A stretch of DNA of 64,000 nt, from assembly GCA_014058105.1 (NCBI GenBank), contig JACGCM010000677.1, positions 186,001-250,000 of the forward strand, given 5' to 3'. Numbering within the stretch: position 1 is the first letter of the stretch; each line of letters starts with the position of its first letter. Shown piece by piece: positions 1 through 10,870 of the stretch. The notes beneath the pieces were generated by a model. It was given only the letters and a program-made list of their open reading frames with translations, did no database searches and was not told the DNA's origin. The DNA comes from Kingdonia uniflora. Its lineage: Eukaryota; Streptophyta; Magnoliopsida; Ranunculales; Circaeasteraceae. The position numbers were made by a program, and so were the translations under genes.

Positions 1-103
1 TGCCAAGTTCTTATTGTTGTTGTATAATCTCTCATTTCTTTCCCTCCAAATGTAGTGGAAGGTAACATTTATAGCCGCTTTCTTTTTTGTAGTAACAAGG
101 TCC
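1..103 (-). pseudogene. LINE-type zf-RVT domain, distal part
   Basis: Read on the minus strand this stretch gives an open frame ending in a tryptophan-rich segment (HYIWRERNERLYNN). This is typical of the region after the zinc-binding domain of plant non-LTR reverse transcriptases (zf-RVT). It continues directly from 4485-5000 once the inserted PIF/Harbinger element at 107-4481 is removed. The reading frame leaves the window at base 1. It is a fragment with no intact upstream reverse transcriptase, so it is a relic. A host gene that captured the domain is an alternative. Confidence 0.6.
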
Positions 104-106
104 TTA

Positions 107-150
107 GAGCATATCCAGCAGGGTTTGAGTTTGGGTTGGGTTTGCAAACC
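107..150 (+). repeat. Left terminal inverted repeat
   Basis: It begins GAGCATATCCAGCAGGG and continues into GTTTGGGTTGGG. It matches the reverse complement of 4438-4481 with scattered mismatches, and TTA precedes it. Confidence 0.85.
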
Positions 151-363
151 CAAACCCAAACTCACACTATTTGCCTTCCAGCAGGGTTGTTTTGAGTGTG
201 GGTTTGCTGAGCTGTTAATGTCAGAACCCAACCGAGTTTGAGTAGGTAAAAGGAACAACGCGCGGTAAAAGGAACTCCTCCAATCTCAATTATTTCTCCT
301 CAGCACTCCCTTTTACTTCTTCTCTCCCAAAACCATAGAGGAGAACCTCTACGCTCTCCCCAA

Positions 364-1580
364 ATGGAAAACTCTGGCACCTCCAGTAATAACTCTACAC
401 CGTCGACCCCATCCTCCCATAACCCACCTTTAACACCATTCGCTCAATACCCATCATCACAATTCACTTCATACCTCTACAACAGCCAATCATAATTTTA
501 GCCTCAATTCCAATCACAGAGCCCACCTTCGTTTACCATGTCGCAAGGGGATCCCAGTTATGGACAATATCAAAATCCATTTATACTCTCTTAACCGCAA
601 CCTCAAGCGTTTAGCCCATACTATTAACGCTATCTGCTTACTCAACCTCAAGGTTTTCAACCTCTAAATTACTTTCAGAACTACATATTCCGTAGTGAAT
701 CTACTCAGCACAGTCAAAGTAACGTAAATTTCTCAATACCTATTGAAGCGGCAGCACCCTAGAAATAAAAAATGAAAAGGAAGAAAGAAAAGAGCACTCG
801 CAAAACAAAGACAAAGCGTGCAAGTGCCAGAGGATGCTGTGTTATTGGACGAGACGGATGATTATGGACTGCATTGGATGGAAGTGGACTTTACGTGTCT
901 CGCAAGGGCATAGATAACAGCTCTGTCAAGATAACGGGCCGCACAAAGGGTTTCAGTTTCTATCAAAAGGTTAACATTGCCTTTAACAGAGACCCGGAGT
1001 TCCCTACACGACAATCAAGTGGGTCGACCAAAGCTCAGTGGTATACCCTTAATGCACAATGTATGGCGTACAAGGGGATAGTTGCTCAAGAGTGATTTAG
1101 GAATATCAGCGAGAAAGGAGAAGAAGATCAGGTACGTTTTAATTTCCTTTAACTCAATTTTGTTAATTTCTCGTTGATATACACCTTATTTATTTATATT
1201 TGGTAATTTTACGAATTGTAAGAAAATGATGCACACAAGATCTATCAAGGCTTGAATGGCGGAAATGACTTCAAACACCGTAATGCCTATAATATTTTAG
1301 CGCGAGAACCGCGATGGGCCAACCTAAAGGATGATGGGCTGAACCATGCGGGGAATGTACCAAGAAATGTAGCCAGGAGAACATCGGACAATTCTTCTCC
1401 GGGGAACTCGGTCGGATCAAACAATCTATCGGAGGACCCCGACGGCCTACCTACAGCTCAATCCGCGGGCCTAAATTCTGAATTAGATGGTTCGTTGTAT
1501 GAGGGTGGAAGCAGGCCCATCGGCCAAAAACTCTTTAGAAAGAACCTTGTAACACAAAATGTATTGGATGGTGCTACTGC
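364..1580 (+). pseudogene. PIF/Harbinger ORF1 (Myb/SANT-like) remnant, two exons
   Basis: From an ATG at 364 the frame encodes a Ser/Pro/Gln-rich leader, then lysine-rich sequence. A Myb/SANT-like core follows at 874-1095 (GRTKGFSFYQKV...W..LN). A probable intron runs from about 1130 to 1222. Exon 2 carries NDAHKIYQ...AYNILAREPRW and ends near 1530 with RPIGQK, the tail usual for plant PIF/Harbinger ORF1 and NAM-like proteins. At least four stops interrupt exon 1, three or more of them in Gln-rich runs where CAA or CAG would be expected. The family's role is DNA binding that assists the transposase. This copy cannot encode a full protein. Confidence 0.7.
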
Positions 1581-2099
1581 ATATGGTAGCAGTATCTAAA
1601 TAATACTGTATCCAATACCGCGTGGTGTTCTTTTCACTGCCAAATCTCTATTCTATTCGAGTAGAGCCAATGTTTGTTCAAATAAAATAGCTCAGTACAA
1701 ATTTTTTTCGAGCAGAATTTGGTTCTATTCGAATAAAACTGCTCAGTGCCAAATTGCGCAAAATTATGCAAATTTAGTCGAACAGACAAATAGTCTATTC
1801 AAATAGACATTGAAAAAACTTTCACCAAAACTTAAAAACTTCAGTCAATTTCAACATTACATAGTCATGGCTAATGAACATCACACAAACTCTCCCAAAA
1901 ACCATTCTAGCTAAACTACATACAAAAAATAAATAAATGGAAACAACACACAAACACGAGAGAATAAGTACTAGTAGTTATAGTTGAGCTTCTACATCTT
2001 CTATAAAAACATCAAAAATACCTATATATACTCAGAATTATCTCTAGTACCCCACCCCCTGCGGCTAATACAGCCTCCCCTGGTTCACGAACCAGATCC

Positions 2100-3878
2100 A
2101 CGCAGCCTTATCTTCGCGCCACCTCCAGCGGGTAGCGACACCACTCGTACGTCACGCCCCCTCCTCAGATGTAGGTCCTAAGCATGACAAAGAAAATTTA
2201 TAAATATTTTAACAAAATAAATATGACATTAATAAAAAAAATAATTAAATAAATACATTACTTACATTCGCATATAGCTGGTCGTCTACACTATCCAAGT
2301 GACTCCTCAGAGTAGCAGCCTCATCAGTCAACTCTTGGAGCCTCTAGGTGTCCCGCGGAGACTTTGCAGGGGCGAGTCGCCGTATACCATGAGTCAGGTG
2401 CCACAACTCCTCTGCGCCGTAGTAGGAAGACATGGGTGGCGGGTTCCTCAAGCAGGCAATGGGGAACATCTCATGCCTCCCTGTCCACTCCATGTATCAC
2501 CCTGGGTATGGCCCCTTTGCCTTGCCAGACAAACTGAAGTCCTGAGACAAGCTATGAACTGACACTAACATAGCCACCACAGGTATAATACCAGCTCTGA
2601 GTGCAGTTGGTCCAAACATATCTATATTCCTCATCCTCTCGGAATCTGTCAATAGGTGGTCTACCTCTGAAGTTTGTTCAGCCTAGTATGAGGTGTAGGT
2701 CTCTCGCTCCTCACCTATCGCAAACTGCGCACAGTTAAGGAACCCGGCCTGCCTCATCTTCTGTAAAGCCGCTGGACTAATATGTGGCGACATGCTAAGC
2801 TCACAGTCAAGGAATGCGTACCTCGCCAGTCAACTGCCTCCAATATCTATCCTCCAAGTAATATTCACAGTTTCCATTTGGTACTTGAAGTCGCATCCTC
2901 TTACGGGATAAAAGTTTTGCAGTCAGTACGTCCTCTATCTCAGATACCGCAGAATCTAACCAAGGTTCCTAGGTGATCGTCTCAATAGTGCAGTGGTCAA
3001 TGTAGTATCTGCCTAGCATAAACAAATTGCTTGCCTGGTCATTTATTTTCTTCATGTTCCCCCTCTCCCATACTCTGAGGCGCGGATAGGTCGTGAACTT
3101 AACATCTTTCTTGACAATAGGGTGACCAACCCCATAATACTCATAGAACTAATATTGCATTTCAGAACAGCATAAAAAAAATTTGAAATTATATTTAAGA
3201 CGTTTATTGGAAGATATTTGATTTGTAACTTGTAAGGAAAAAGTGTTAGTGTACCGTCAGAAGTTGGGCAAATCCAGTGATGGCACCCCCGGTGGTGACT
3301 GCGGTATCCAAACCATGGTACATGAAAGCGAGAATAGCAGAACCCCAGTCATATTGGGCAGCCTCATCCAAATTAGCCACGTCCCCGAGATATCCAAGTA
3401 GGACGGTGTCATTGGCCGTTTGAAACCACAAATGTCTCATCATGAAGAGGATAAAAATACGAGCAATAGTAATATCATCCTCTTGATCCGCTGCGATGGT
3501 CAAGTACGTCCTCAAATGTGAAATGCTGACGTTCCCACTCTTTATATTGTTGGATTCAATGTTGGGGAGCAATTGCCTTGCATTGGCAAATACACTCCAT
3601 GCGTCGTCATACGACACCTATGTCGGATATCGGCCGATTAACAATAATATTAGTATTGTGAAATCCAATGGCGTGACACCTATCTCTACACACAAGAACA
3701 AAAACGTGTGCGTGGTTGGCCACCAACGCTCTGTAAGCGCATGAATTAGCCGATTATCTAAATTGCCCAAGCGTATATCCATAAATTGCCTAAATATATT
3801 TACTACAGCATCCTTTACATGTGGAATTGTGGAAATCTCCTTCCACACTTTGATTGCCGTAGTAAATGTGTCGTGCAC
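2100..3878 (-). pseudogene. Plant mobile domain (PMD, MAIN/MAIL-like) gene remnant
   Basis: On the minus strand the frame from 3878 reads LIHALTERWWPTTHTF...VGVTPLDFT, then after one in-frame TAG at 3618 continues with SYDDAWSVF, ARIFILFMMRHLWF and YDWGSAILAFMYHGL. These are the successive conserved blocks of the plant mobile domain. Further homology is visible around 3000 (FMLGRYYIDHCTIETIT) and 2500 (PYPGVYMEWTGRHEMF), so most of the domain is present with probable intron(s) and several stops. PMD proteins include the nuclear factors MAIN and MAIL1, and PMDs are often carried by plant transposons. Here the gene lies antisense to ORF1 inside a PIF/Harbinger-type element. Capture of a host or other TE copy is the likely origin. 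Confidence 0.75.
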
Positions 3879-4437
3879 ACACGTCGAATCCTTATTCTAT
3901 TCATTGGAGCATTTTGTCAAATACTTGATTTATGGAAATAAAAAATTCACAATTACACTAAAACTTACTGTGAGTTCCTTTCCCGTGTAATAGATATGAC
4001 TGACGCCATCTGGAAGTTGGGTAAAATACCTCCGCGGGAAGTTTACTTGGGTTGGGTTTGGTATAGATTGGGTTTATTGGATATCTTTAAATTCCACTTG
4101 CTCTTTTTTCCTTCCGGACCTCGAGTGAGTTACGGCTCGCTCTGGATCTCTTATCACTCTAAACCCCAGGATAGTACTGGGGTGTGGGTCTTCCTCTGGC
4201 ATCTAGATTTTAATTTTGTTGGAATCCTAATTATTTTGCCTTCGATTTTGAGAGAAAGCAAGAAGTAAAATGGAGAGAATAGTCGAGTTGGGCTGCAAAA
4301 TTAACAAATAGATAAAGCGGCGGTAAAAGGAATACCGCGCGGTATTTTGATCACTTCAAAAAAAAAATACACGTCAACAACACCAACTGGCTGCTGGGAG
4401 AGGTCGAGTGTGGGTTTGGGTATTTTGTGGGCCCCCT

Positions 4438-4481
4438 GTGTGAGCCCACACCCAAACTAAAACTCGCTGCTTGAGATGCTC
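4438..4481 (-). repeat. Right terminal inverted repeat
   Basis: The reverse complement begins GAGCATCTCAAGCAGCG and continues with TTTGGGTGTGGG, matching the left end. It is followed by target duplication TTA at 4482-4484. Confidence 0.85.
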
Positions 4482-4484
4482 TTA

Positions 4485-5000
4485 CCTTTAAGCTCATCCC
4501 CAAACCACTCTAGCACCTCTACCATATTGCATGTGCTTCTACTGTATCCTTAACTCTCTAAGAAGATCAATCCAAATAAACTTAGAATAACTGCAAGTGA
4601 AGAATAAGTGATTGTTCTTAGAGAAAACATTAACTTGAATTAAGCCTCACTGTTTCAGCTTGTCTTGAGTTTTTAGAGCATTGTTAATTGCAAGCCAAGA
4701 TATAAAGCTATGTCTTGTGGTGTTGTTTGGGAACCACACCAGAGCAGACAACTTAACCTTAGGGCTTATGTATCTAATTATGTTTTAAGCAGACTTCATG
4801 GTGTAGTCTTCAGTTTCAGTAATAGTCCAGATCACTTCATCTTCAATATCATGGTTGATTGGTATTTTGGGTAAGTACTCCCAAATGTCCTTGAATTGGT
4901 TAATTGAATTGCTTGGGGGCTATCACCTATCATTACCTATGATACTGCTGACTTTAGCGACAGGTCTAAAATTTGGGGGCTGACATAGTATTTAAGATAT
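4485..5000 (-). pseudogene. LINE-type zf-RVT domain, proximal part
   Basis: The minus-strand translation reads DEVIWTITETEDYTMKSA, then LSALVWFPNNTTRHSFISWLAINNALKTQDKL, then NNHLFFTCSYSKFIW. This is the order of the zf-RVT (zinc-binding in reverse transcriptase) domain of plant LINEs and related RNase H-like proteins. Stops interrupt it. The sequence resumes at base 103 beyond the PIF/Harbinger insertion. The junction with the copia gag to the right lies near 5000. Confidence 0.7.
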
Positions 5001-5003
5001 TGA

Positions 5004-5520
5004 TCAGAACTGAGTGTATTCATGATATTCTGCTGACATAGTATTTGAATAGAGCTTCCTCTTCAAATGGAGCCGACTTTGGATGCTCTTTACTAAATAC
5101 TTCTCCTCAAGAATCCTCCAAATCTTTTTTGCCAAGGTTTCATTCATCACAAGGTACTTATGTCTTGAGCTAAGCATGACAGAATTTAACCACAAACCCT
5201 TTTATTCATCTTCTTCCAAACACTCTCTTCTACCTCCTTGGGTTTATCTTCCAGCACCTCATCCAAATCTTATTGACTAAGCGCACCAATAACTTTGCAT
5301 CGCCACATACCAAAGTTATTTATGTCATTGAATTTCTTAACTTTAATTTTGGCATTGTTAAACATAACCGTTGTGCTATTCCGTTTAGGCATCGTTGAGG
5401 AACTAGGTTAACCTCCTTCTACCATTGTTCCCCTAATTTTATATACTAATCAAAATTGAAAACTAAATGAAATCGAGATAAGTCGACGTTACCTCAAATT
5501 TTGGGAACCAATTGCGGATA
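5004..5520 (-). pseudogene. Ty1/copia gag remnant (tandem partner of copia-1)
   Basis: After a primer-binding-like site, the minus-strand frame reads IKVKKFNDINNFGMWRCKV, the usual start of copia gag (UBN2 family). It then reads AKKIWRILEEKYLVKSIQSR and LHLKRKLYSNTM, the conserved gag core. Gag would package the RNA in virus-like particles. The copy is cut near 5004 by LINE sequence and has several stops. It lies downstream of an LTR that also terminates the copia-1 pol on its right, so one LTR is shared by two copies of the same family. Confidence 0.75.
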
Positions 5521-5541
5521 CAACCTCGCTCTGATACTAAT
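5521..5541 (-). other. Primer-binding-like site
   Basis: Reverse complement ATTAGTATCAGAGC lies immediately after the LTR terminus. It is close to the TGGTATCAGAGC complement of initiator Met-tRNA used by most plant copia elements. Confidence 0.65.
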
Positions 5542-6393
5542 TGTTGAGCCGAACAGCGGAAGTCAACTACCGATTTGATCTGATTAATAATGAATAAGCT
5601 AAAAGAATAAACACAATCACAAAAGAACACACATTTACCATGGTTCGGCAAATTGCCTACATCCACACAAAATAAAGAGAGAGTTTTATTCAAGAATTCA
5701 AGGTTACAATCACAAACTAATTTGAGGTCCCTCAAAAAAATTTCTCTCAAAATGGTTCCTCACAAATAGATCTCACCAAGGGTGGCTAAGAAATACTATT
5801 AGTCTCCCTTATATAGTGAGGAAACTTATTACAATCAACACGGATCACGGGGTAGAACCAATTGTATAAACGACCTCTAAAAACAAGCCTCCGCATCGTC
5901 GTTCGAACAACTATGAGTCTCGTTCGAACGATTATGAGTCTCGTTTGAACGGATTTAAGAAAACCAAACGAAGATTATAACTGGGTCAGCTTTTAGGCAA
6001 AAAATTGTGTCTGGTTCGAACGACCATGAGCCTCTAACAAAAGATTGTAATTGGGTTAATTTTTAGGCAAAAAATTGACTCTCATTGCAACGACCATGAG
6101 CCCCCAATAAAAGATTGTAACTAGGTCAATTTTTAGGCAAAAAATTGAATCTCGTTCGAACGGTTATGAGGCCCATTCGAACGACTATGCACAACACCAC
6201 AATTGTCCACCTCGATAAAGATTTTTTAATCTGAACCTAACTTCGCCAACCCACCAAATTAAAATCAAATCGAGCCCTCTCTCACAAATGTCCTAAAGGA
6301 CCCAATAACAAACGCCCCAAAGGGTAAAAATTGAGTGCATAAAATCAATGGTTACCTACGTACCATGGATCATGTCATCCGCAGTTCCTAACA
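5542..6393 (-). repeat. copia-1 LTR, 852 bp
   Basis: In element orientation it begins TGTTAGGAAC and ends GGCTCAACA, with TG..CA and TGTT/AACA termini. A primer-binding site follows it and the RNase H coding end precedes it. It contains several TTCGAAC palindromes (5890-6185) and a TATA-like ACTATATAAGG near 5810. It serves as both the 3' LTR of the pol to the right and the 5' LTR of the gag to the left. Confidence 0.75.
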
Positions 6394-6398
6394 TCCAA

Positions 6399-7587
6399 TT
6401 AATCCATATGAAGGATTTGGACCAAGTCCAAATAATGATTAAACTTAATCCCTGAAACAACTTTTGTAAACATATCTGCCGGGTTATTACTCGTATGAAT
6501 CTTCTTCAACAAAATCTTATCTTCTTTGAGTACCTCTATGATAAAGTGGTAACACACATCGATATGTTTCATGCGTTGATGATGAACTTGATCTTTGGCC
6601 AAGAAGATAACACTCTGACTATCACAAAACACATCAAGATGCACCATCTTAATGCCCAAATTACGCTAACAACCATTCATTCAAATGGATTCTTTGATCA
6701 CTTCAATCACCATTATATACTCTGCTTCAGTAGTAGATAGGGCCACTATTGATTGTTATGTAGATCTTCAGCTAGCTGATCTTCTACCCAATGTAAAAAC
6801 ATACCCTATAGTAGACCGTTGTTTATCCAACTCACCTATATATTTAAGAGCCATATAACCCACACAAAATTGATTAATCAAATTCTGCTTACAAAATTCC
6901 AAACCAATATCCATAGTACCTTTAATATACAGTAGAATCCATTTTACAGCTCGCCAATAATCTCTTCCCAAATCATGCATATATCTGCTAACCATCCCAA
7001 CTGCCTGTAAAATATCTGGCTGAGTACATACCATCGCAGAGATCAAGCTACCAACAATACTAGTATAAGGAACTTGACTCATATAATAACGTTCCTCATC
7101 AATTTATGGTAACATAGAAGCCTTAAGCTTAAAATGAAGAGCAAGGGATGTACTTACTGGTTTTGTGTTCCCATCAATAACAAATCTCTGAAGTACCTTC
7201 CTCATTTATGTTATTTGAAAGAGACATAATGTTCCCTTCTCTCTATCTCTATGAATCTCTATATCAAGAATTTTTTTTGCATCACACAGATCCTTTATTT
7301 CAAATTCTTCACCCATTTGTTTTTTCAACTTGTCAATCCCGCTTTTGTACTTACATGTAAAAAAAATATCATTCGCATACAAAAGTAAGTAAATAAAGGA
7401 CCCGTCACGTAGCTTGCATAAGTAGACATAGTGGTCATAATGACTTCGTTTGTAATTCAACCCAATTATAAACTGATCAAATCATTTATACCATTGTCTT
7501 GGAGACTGCTTTAAACCGTACAACGATTTCTTCAGCTTATACACATAATCTTCCATTCCAGCAACTTTAAACCCACTCGGCTGAGTC
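6399..7587 (-). pseudogene. copia-1 reverse transcriptase C-terminal half and RNase H
   Basis: The minus-strand frames give MTQPSGFKV..YVYKLKKSLYGLKQSPRQWYK, then HYDHYVYLCKL...YLLLYANDIFF, the RT motif normally YVDD. They continue through the copia RNase H (SIVGSLISAMVCTQPDI, WILLYIKGT, DKQRSTIGYVFTL, LSTTEAEYM, NNPADMFTKVV) to a stop near 6399. The catalytic YVDD reads YAND, so RT activity would be lost, and there are frameshifts. The frame is interrupted at 7588-7592 by element H and resumes at 22345. Confidence 0.85.
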
Positions 7588-7592
7588 ATATA

Positions 7593-8298
7593 TGTAATAG
7601 CCTAATTCTGGGATTTGGACTTAGCCTTTATACCAGATATAATCAGAACGCTAATAATAGCTAACATAAAAGTTTAGCGTAGAAAACCTTTGAATAGGTT
7701 AAAAACCACGACCTCTCTTGAGGGTTTTAAAAGGAAAGATACGCTATTGAGAATGCTAGCTATTACAAGGATGTTCTGTAGAGATTTTCTTAATCTAAAA
7801 AGTCTGTCACTTTTCTATAGTTCTATGGAATTATTTATAGGTCTTATAATATGACCGCTATTTTCTTTAATGATGAACATTATAATATATGGTTTTTATG
7901 AGTCTTCATAATGATTGTGTAACGGACTAATTTCTGCTACTATAGAACGGCTCTATTAATGATTGTGCACTTGCATAAACCGAACTGTTGATGTGGAGGT
8001 CAAAAGTGATGACTCGAACTGAGGCATGCTGAATATTTCTTTAGTAGTACTTCCAGTATGCTGATGAGGTCGAGGATGAAGCGTGAGTCCAAGATACGAG
8101 AAAAGCTATTGCAAGACGGCTCTCAATTAAGAGCACGAGGAGTGACATGGACTAGTGGTGTTGGTTGAGAAACTCATTCTGTATGTGTTTCCAGATATTA
8201 AAATTTGGCCATGTGCCACGTGTATGTTGACGTGGTCTAGTGGTCGTATGATGGTCAAAGATGGGGCTTGAGTCCGAGATGCGGAATAAGCTACTACA
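7593..8298 (-). repeat. LTR of element H (3' copy)
   Basis: It starts TGTAATAGCCTAATTCTGGG, closely like the LTR of Tat element B at 49564, and ends CTACTACA. A unit around 8094-8190 is repeated at 8280-8385, a direct repeat of about 186 bp that makes the right boundary uncertain by one repeat unit. Confidence 0.65.
7678..7710 (-). promoter_or_regulatory. Conserved LTR stem-loop (H)
   Basis: In RNA sense the outer stem CGTGG/CTACG contains one G.U pair. U-rich internal loops follow, then the inner stem AACCT/AGGTT with a 6-nt loop. It is homologous in position to the hairpins of G, A, B and C. Confidence 0.55.
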
Positions 8299-8479
8299 AG
8301 ATGACTCTCAGCTAATAACACGAGAAGCGTCATGGGCGAGTGGTGTTGACTGAGAAATTCCTTCTATATCCGCTCCCTGACGCTGTGTCTTTAGTCTGAT
8401 GCAATTTATTCCCAATGTCATCAATGCTTTCTTTCGGGAATTTGAGGCTTTATGGTCCTCCTGAGTACGATTTAAGTCG

Positions 8480-9330
8480 ATTGACTTGTAATTTGTTTGC
8501 CAATTTGAATGAACCTGTTATCGGCATGAAATGTGTTATAGTAGATGTGCTGGTTGTATTGGATAAACTAATTATGGACCTAAAATATGTAATCTGTTTG
8601 GTCGAATTGGATAAACCAATTATCGACCTGTAATGTATTATATGGATTGGTCAAATTGGGATGAACCAATTTTAACCTGCAATATGTAGTCTGTTTGATT
8701 GAATTGGATGAACCAATAACCGACCTATAATATATTAGATGGGTTGGTTGAATTGGGATGTACCAATAAGCGACCTGTAATATGTAATCTATTTGGTTGA
8801 ATTGGACAAACTAATAAGCAACCTATAATGTATTAGAAGGAAGGTCAAATTAGGATGAACCAATAACCGACCTGTAATGTGCAACTTGTTTGATCAATTT
8901 GGACGAAACAATAACCGACCTGTAATGTATTAGATGGGCAGTCAAATTGGGATGAGCCAATAAGCGACATGTAATATATTAGATGGAAGGTCAAATTGGG
9001 ATGAACCAATAAGTGACCTGTAATGTATTAGATGGGCGGTCAAATTGGGATGAACCAATAAGCGATATGTAATGTATTAGATGGGCTGCCAAATTGGGAT
9101 AAATCAATAAGCAACCTATAATGTGTAACCTGTTTGGTCGATTTGGACGAACCAATAAACGGCCTATAATATATTAGATGGGTGGTCGAATTGAGATGAA
9201 CCAATAAGCGACCTAAAATGTATTAGATGGGCGGTCGAATTGGGATGAACCAATAAGCGACCTATAATGTGTAATCTGTTTGGTCAAATTGAACAAACAA
9301 TAAGCGACCTGTAATTAATTGGTTGAGTTT
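8480..9330. repeat. Tandem repeat, about 49 bp x 17
   Basis: About seventeen diverged units each contain AATTGG..GAACCAATAAGCGACCTGTAAT. Two unit types alternate irregularly: one with TGTATTAGATGGGCGGTC and one with TGTAATCTGTTTGGTCRA. It lies next to the 3' LTR of H, the usual place for tandem arrays in Tat-lineage elements. I see no coding capacity. Confidence 0.9.
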
Positions 9331-9439
9331 GCTCCCAAGTTCTCTATTACCAAATAGTTGAAGTAGATGCTTATACTGTATCCTCAACCATGCTGCCTTC
9401 CATATCCATCTGATCGTTACTTGGGAAGGTCAAACCGAA

Positions 9440-10330
9440 TAGGTTTACTGTAATTCTAAACAAAAAACTAGCTTATTATCGATAGCAGAGAAAATAAATA
9501 AGCTAGTAGTAGTACTAGGGCCAAAGGTGAATGAACTTGTATTCATAAAGAATATCATTGAAGAACACGTTCTGAAGACCAAGCCTGAACCAAACTTTAC
9601 AGTAAGTGCTGAAGCCCCAGATAGAGCAGTACCAGCAGAGCTAAGACGACGAAGAAATTGAATAAAAATTAATTCGACCTTGTTAAATCTGTTGCCGCAA
9701 GACTTATGTGAGATGTTCATAATTGTTTGAAGATAATTAGACATTGTAGAGGTTCCTTTCTTGACTGTCTATAATTTTTATTTTTAGTTGCATAATGCGA
9801 GATTGAGATACCGATGAGAATCTTTTTGCTAGGGTCGTCCAAAGAGCGTTGGAGGTATTCTTCGCGTAGTTTATCAAAGACAGGAGGCTTAGAAACATTG
9901 TCTGCAGAAATCTGCATCAAGAAGTAATACATGCGTGACCTTGATGACTAGGCTTATAAAGTTTATATCAATTATAATAGAGACCCCTTAGACGACGCTC
10001 TTATTGCTTAAGACAAGATAGGCGTTGAGAACCAGGTGTAGACAGATTTATCTTAATGGTAACACCAAAAGTACCACTGCCAATATTCAAAGAATACGAC
10101 AGGCTATATGGATGTAAAAGGAACTCTTGAAATTAGCAATAATGGATCTGAAGGTGAGTCAAATTGAAGAATTACTTTTTTCTCCATTGCCACGGTCAAC
10201 CACAGATAAGCCAATACGGTGATGAGAGGACCTGAAGCATTCAATTAAACATCATATGAATCGAGATAAACGAGGTTATAATTTGGCAATTCTGGCTTGA
10301 TGAGATCTACTAGAGACTTCAAGTGAGAGT
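9440..10330 (-). pseudogene. copia-type gag fragment within H
   Basis: One minus-strand frame reads NALWTTLAKRFSSVSQSRIMQLKIKI. After a frameshift another reads KKGTSTMSNYLQTI. Together they match the copia gag pattern (W..L...F.S.S.SRIMQLK..L..LKKG..SM..Y). The remainder is too degraded to align. There is no associated protease, integrase or RT. Bases 10331-10499 hold nothing I recognise. The homologous upstream part lies at 21590-22010, on the far side of element G. Confidence 0.55.
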
Positions 10331-10726
10331 TTGAAGAGATAGACAACTTGGTTAAGAGTTTCTATGTATCTTTCAATCTAGGGAAATCTTACCTGAATGA
10401 GTGGAATGTAAATGACTAGAATTGAGGTCTTGCAACAGCCGATGCCAGAACAAGACACGTCTTCCTAAATACTTTCATTTGTACCGTAGTATGAGGCATT
10501 GCAGTATCATATTCCTCAGATTCGACAAGAATAAAGCCAACACTCTGTAATCGAAGATAGCTCAACATTCTGTAGTCGAAGACAGCTTAACATTCTAGAC
10601 GATTTTGTGAGTCCTCGACCTACCAAAGGTTGCCATTACAGCCCGGTCAAGAAGGAACTGTTAGAGATCCGCAAAGTTTGCCCACTACCCCGGGAATAGG
10701 TGAATCTTTCCTTCTTTTTGTAAACT

Positions 10727-10751
10727 GCCTGTATATACTATAAATACAGGC
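10727..10751 (+). promoter_or_regulatory. TATA box inside an inverted repeat (G 5' LTR)
   Basis: GCCTGTAT and ATACAGGC form perfect 8-bp arms around ATACTATAA. The same structure is kept at 21324-21348 in the 3' LTR. It is the likely core promoter of the element. Confidence 0.6.
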
Positions 10752-10870
10752 AGAGAATAGGTTCTAAAGGACCACACGTCTTAGATTTCTTTATCCTAAA
10801 CACTAGCAACACTCGGAAAACTAGTAATATCTAGCATCTAATAGATTTTACATCAAATCCTCCTCGAGGC

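Larger units (their letters stand above)
107..4481. mobile_element. PIF/Harbinger-type DNA transposon, 4.37 kb, chimeric
   Basis: The ends are imperfect terminal inverted repeats: left GAGCATATCCAGCAGGG..., right (reverse complement) GAGCATCTCAAGCAGCG.... They are flanked by the 3-bp target duplication TTA at 104-106 and 4482-4484. TIRs starting GAGCATCTCCAGCAG with a TWA duplication are characteristic of plant PIF/Harbinger and Tourist-like elements. The + strand carries a decayed ORF1 (Myb/SANT-like). I could not find the usual DDE transposase ORF. Instead the central part holds a plant-mobile-domain gene on the - strand. The element is therefore probably non-autonomous and carries captured coding DNA. 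Confidence 0.85.

Noticed and set aside
2299..2562. 87-codon forward ORF in the Harbinger element
   Set aside because: The opposite strand carries the plant-mobile-domain homology (MEWTGRHEMF), so this is a shadow.
5521..5541. tRNA gene suspected from TATCAGAGC
   Set aside because: Only a primer-binding complement of tRNA; no cloverleaf around it.
8480..9330. CRISPR-like repeat spacing
   Set aside because: Units are contiguous diverged tandem repeats without unique spacers, in a plant retrotransposon.
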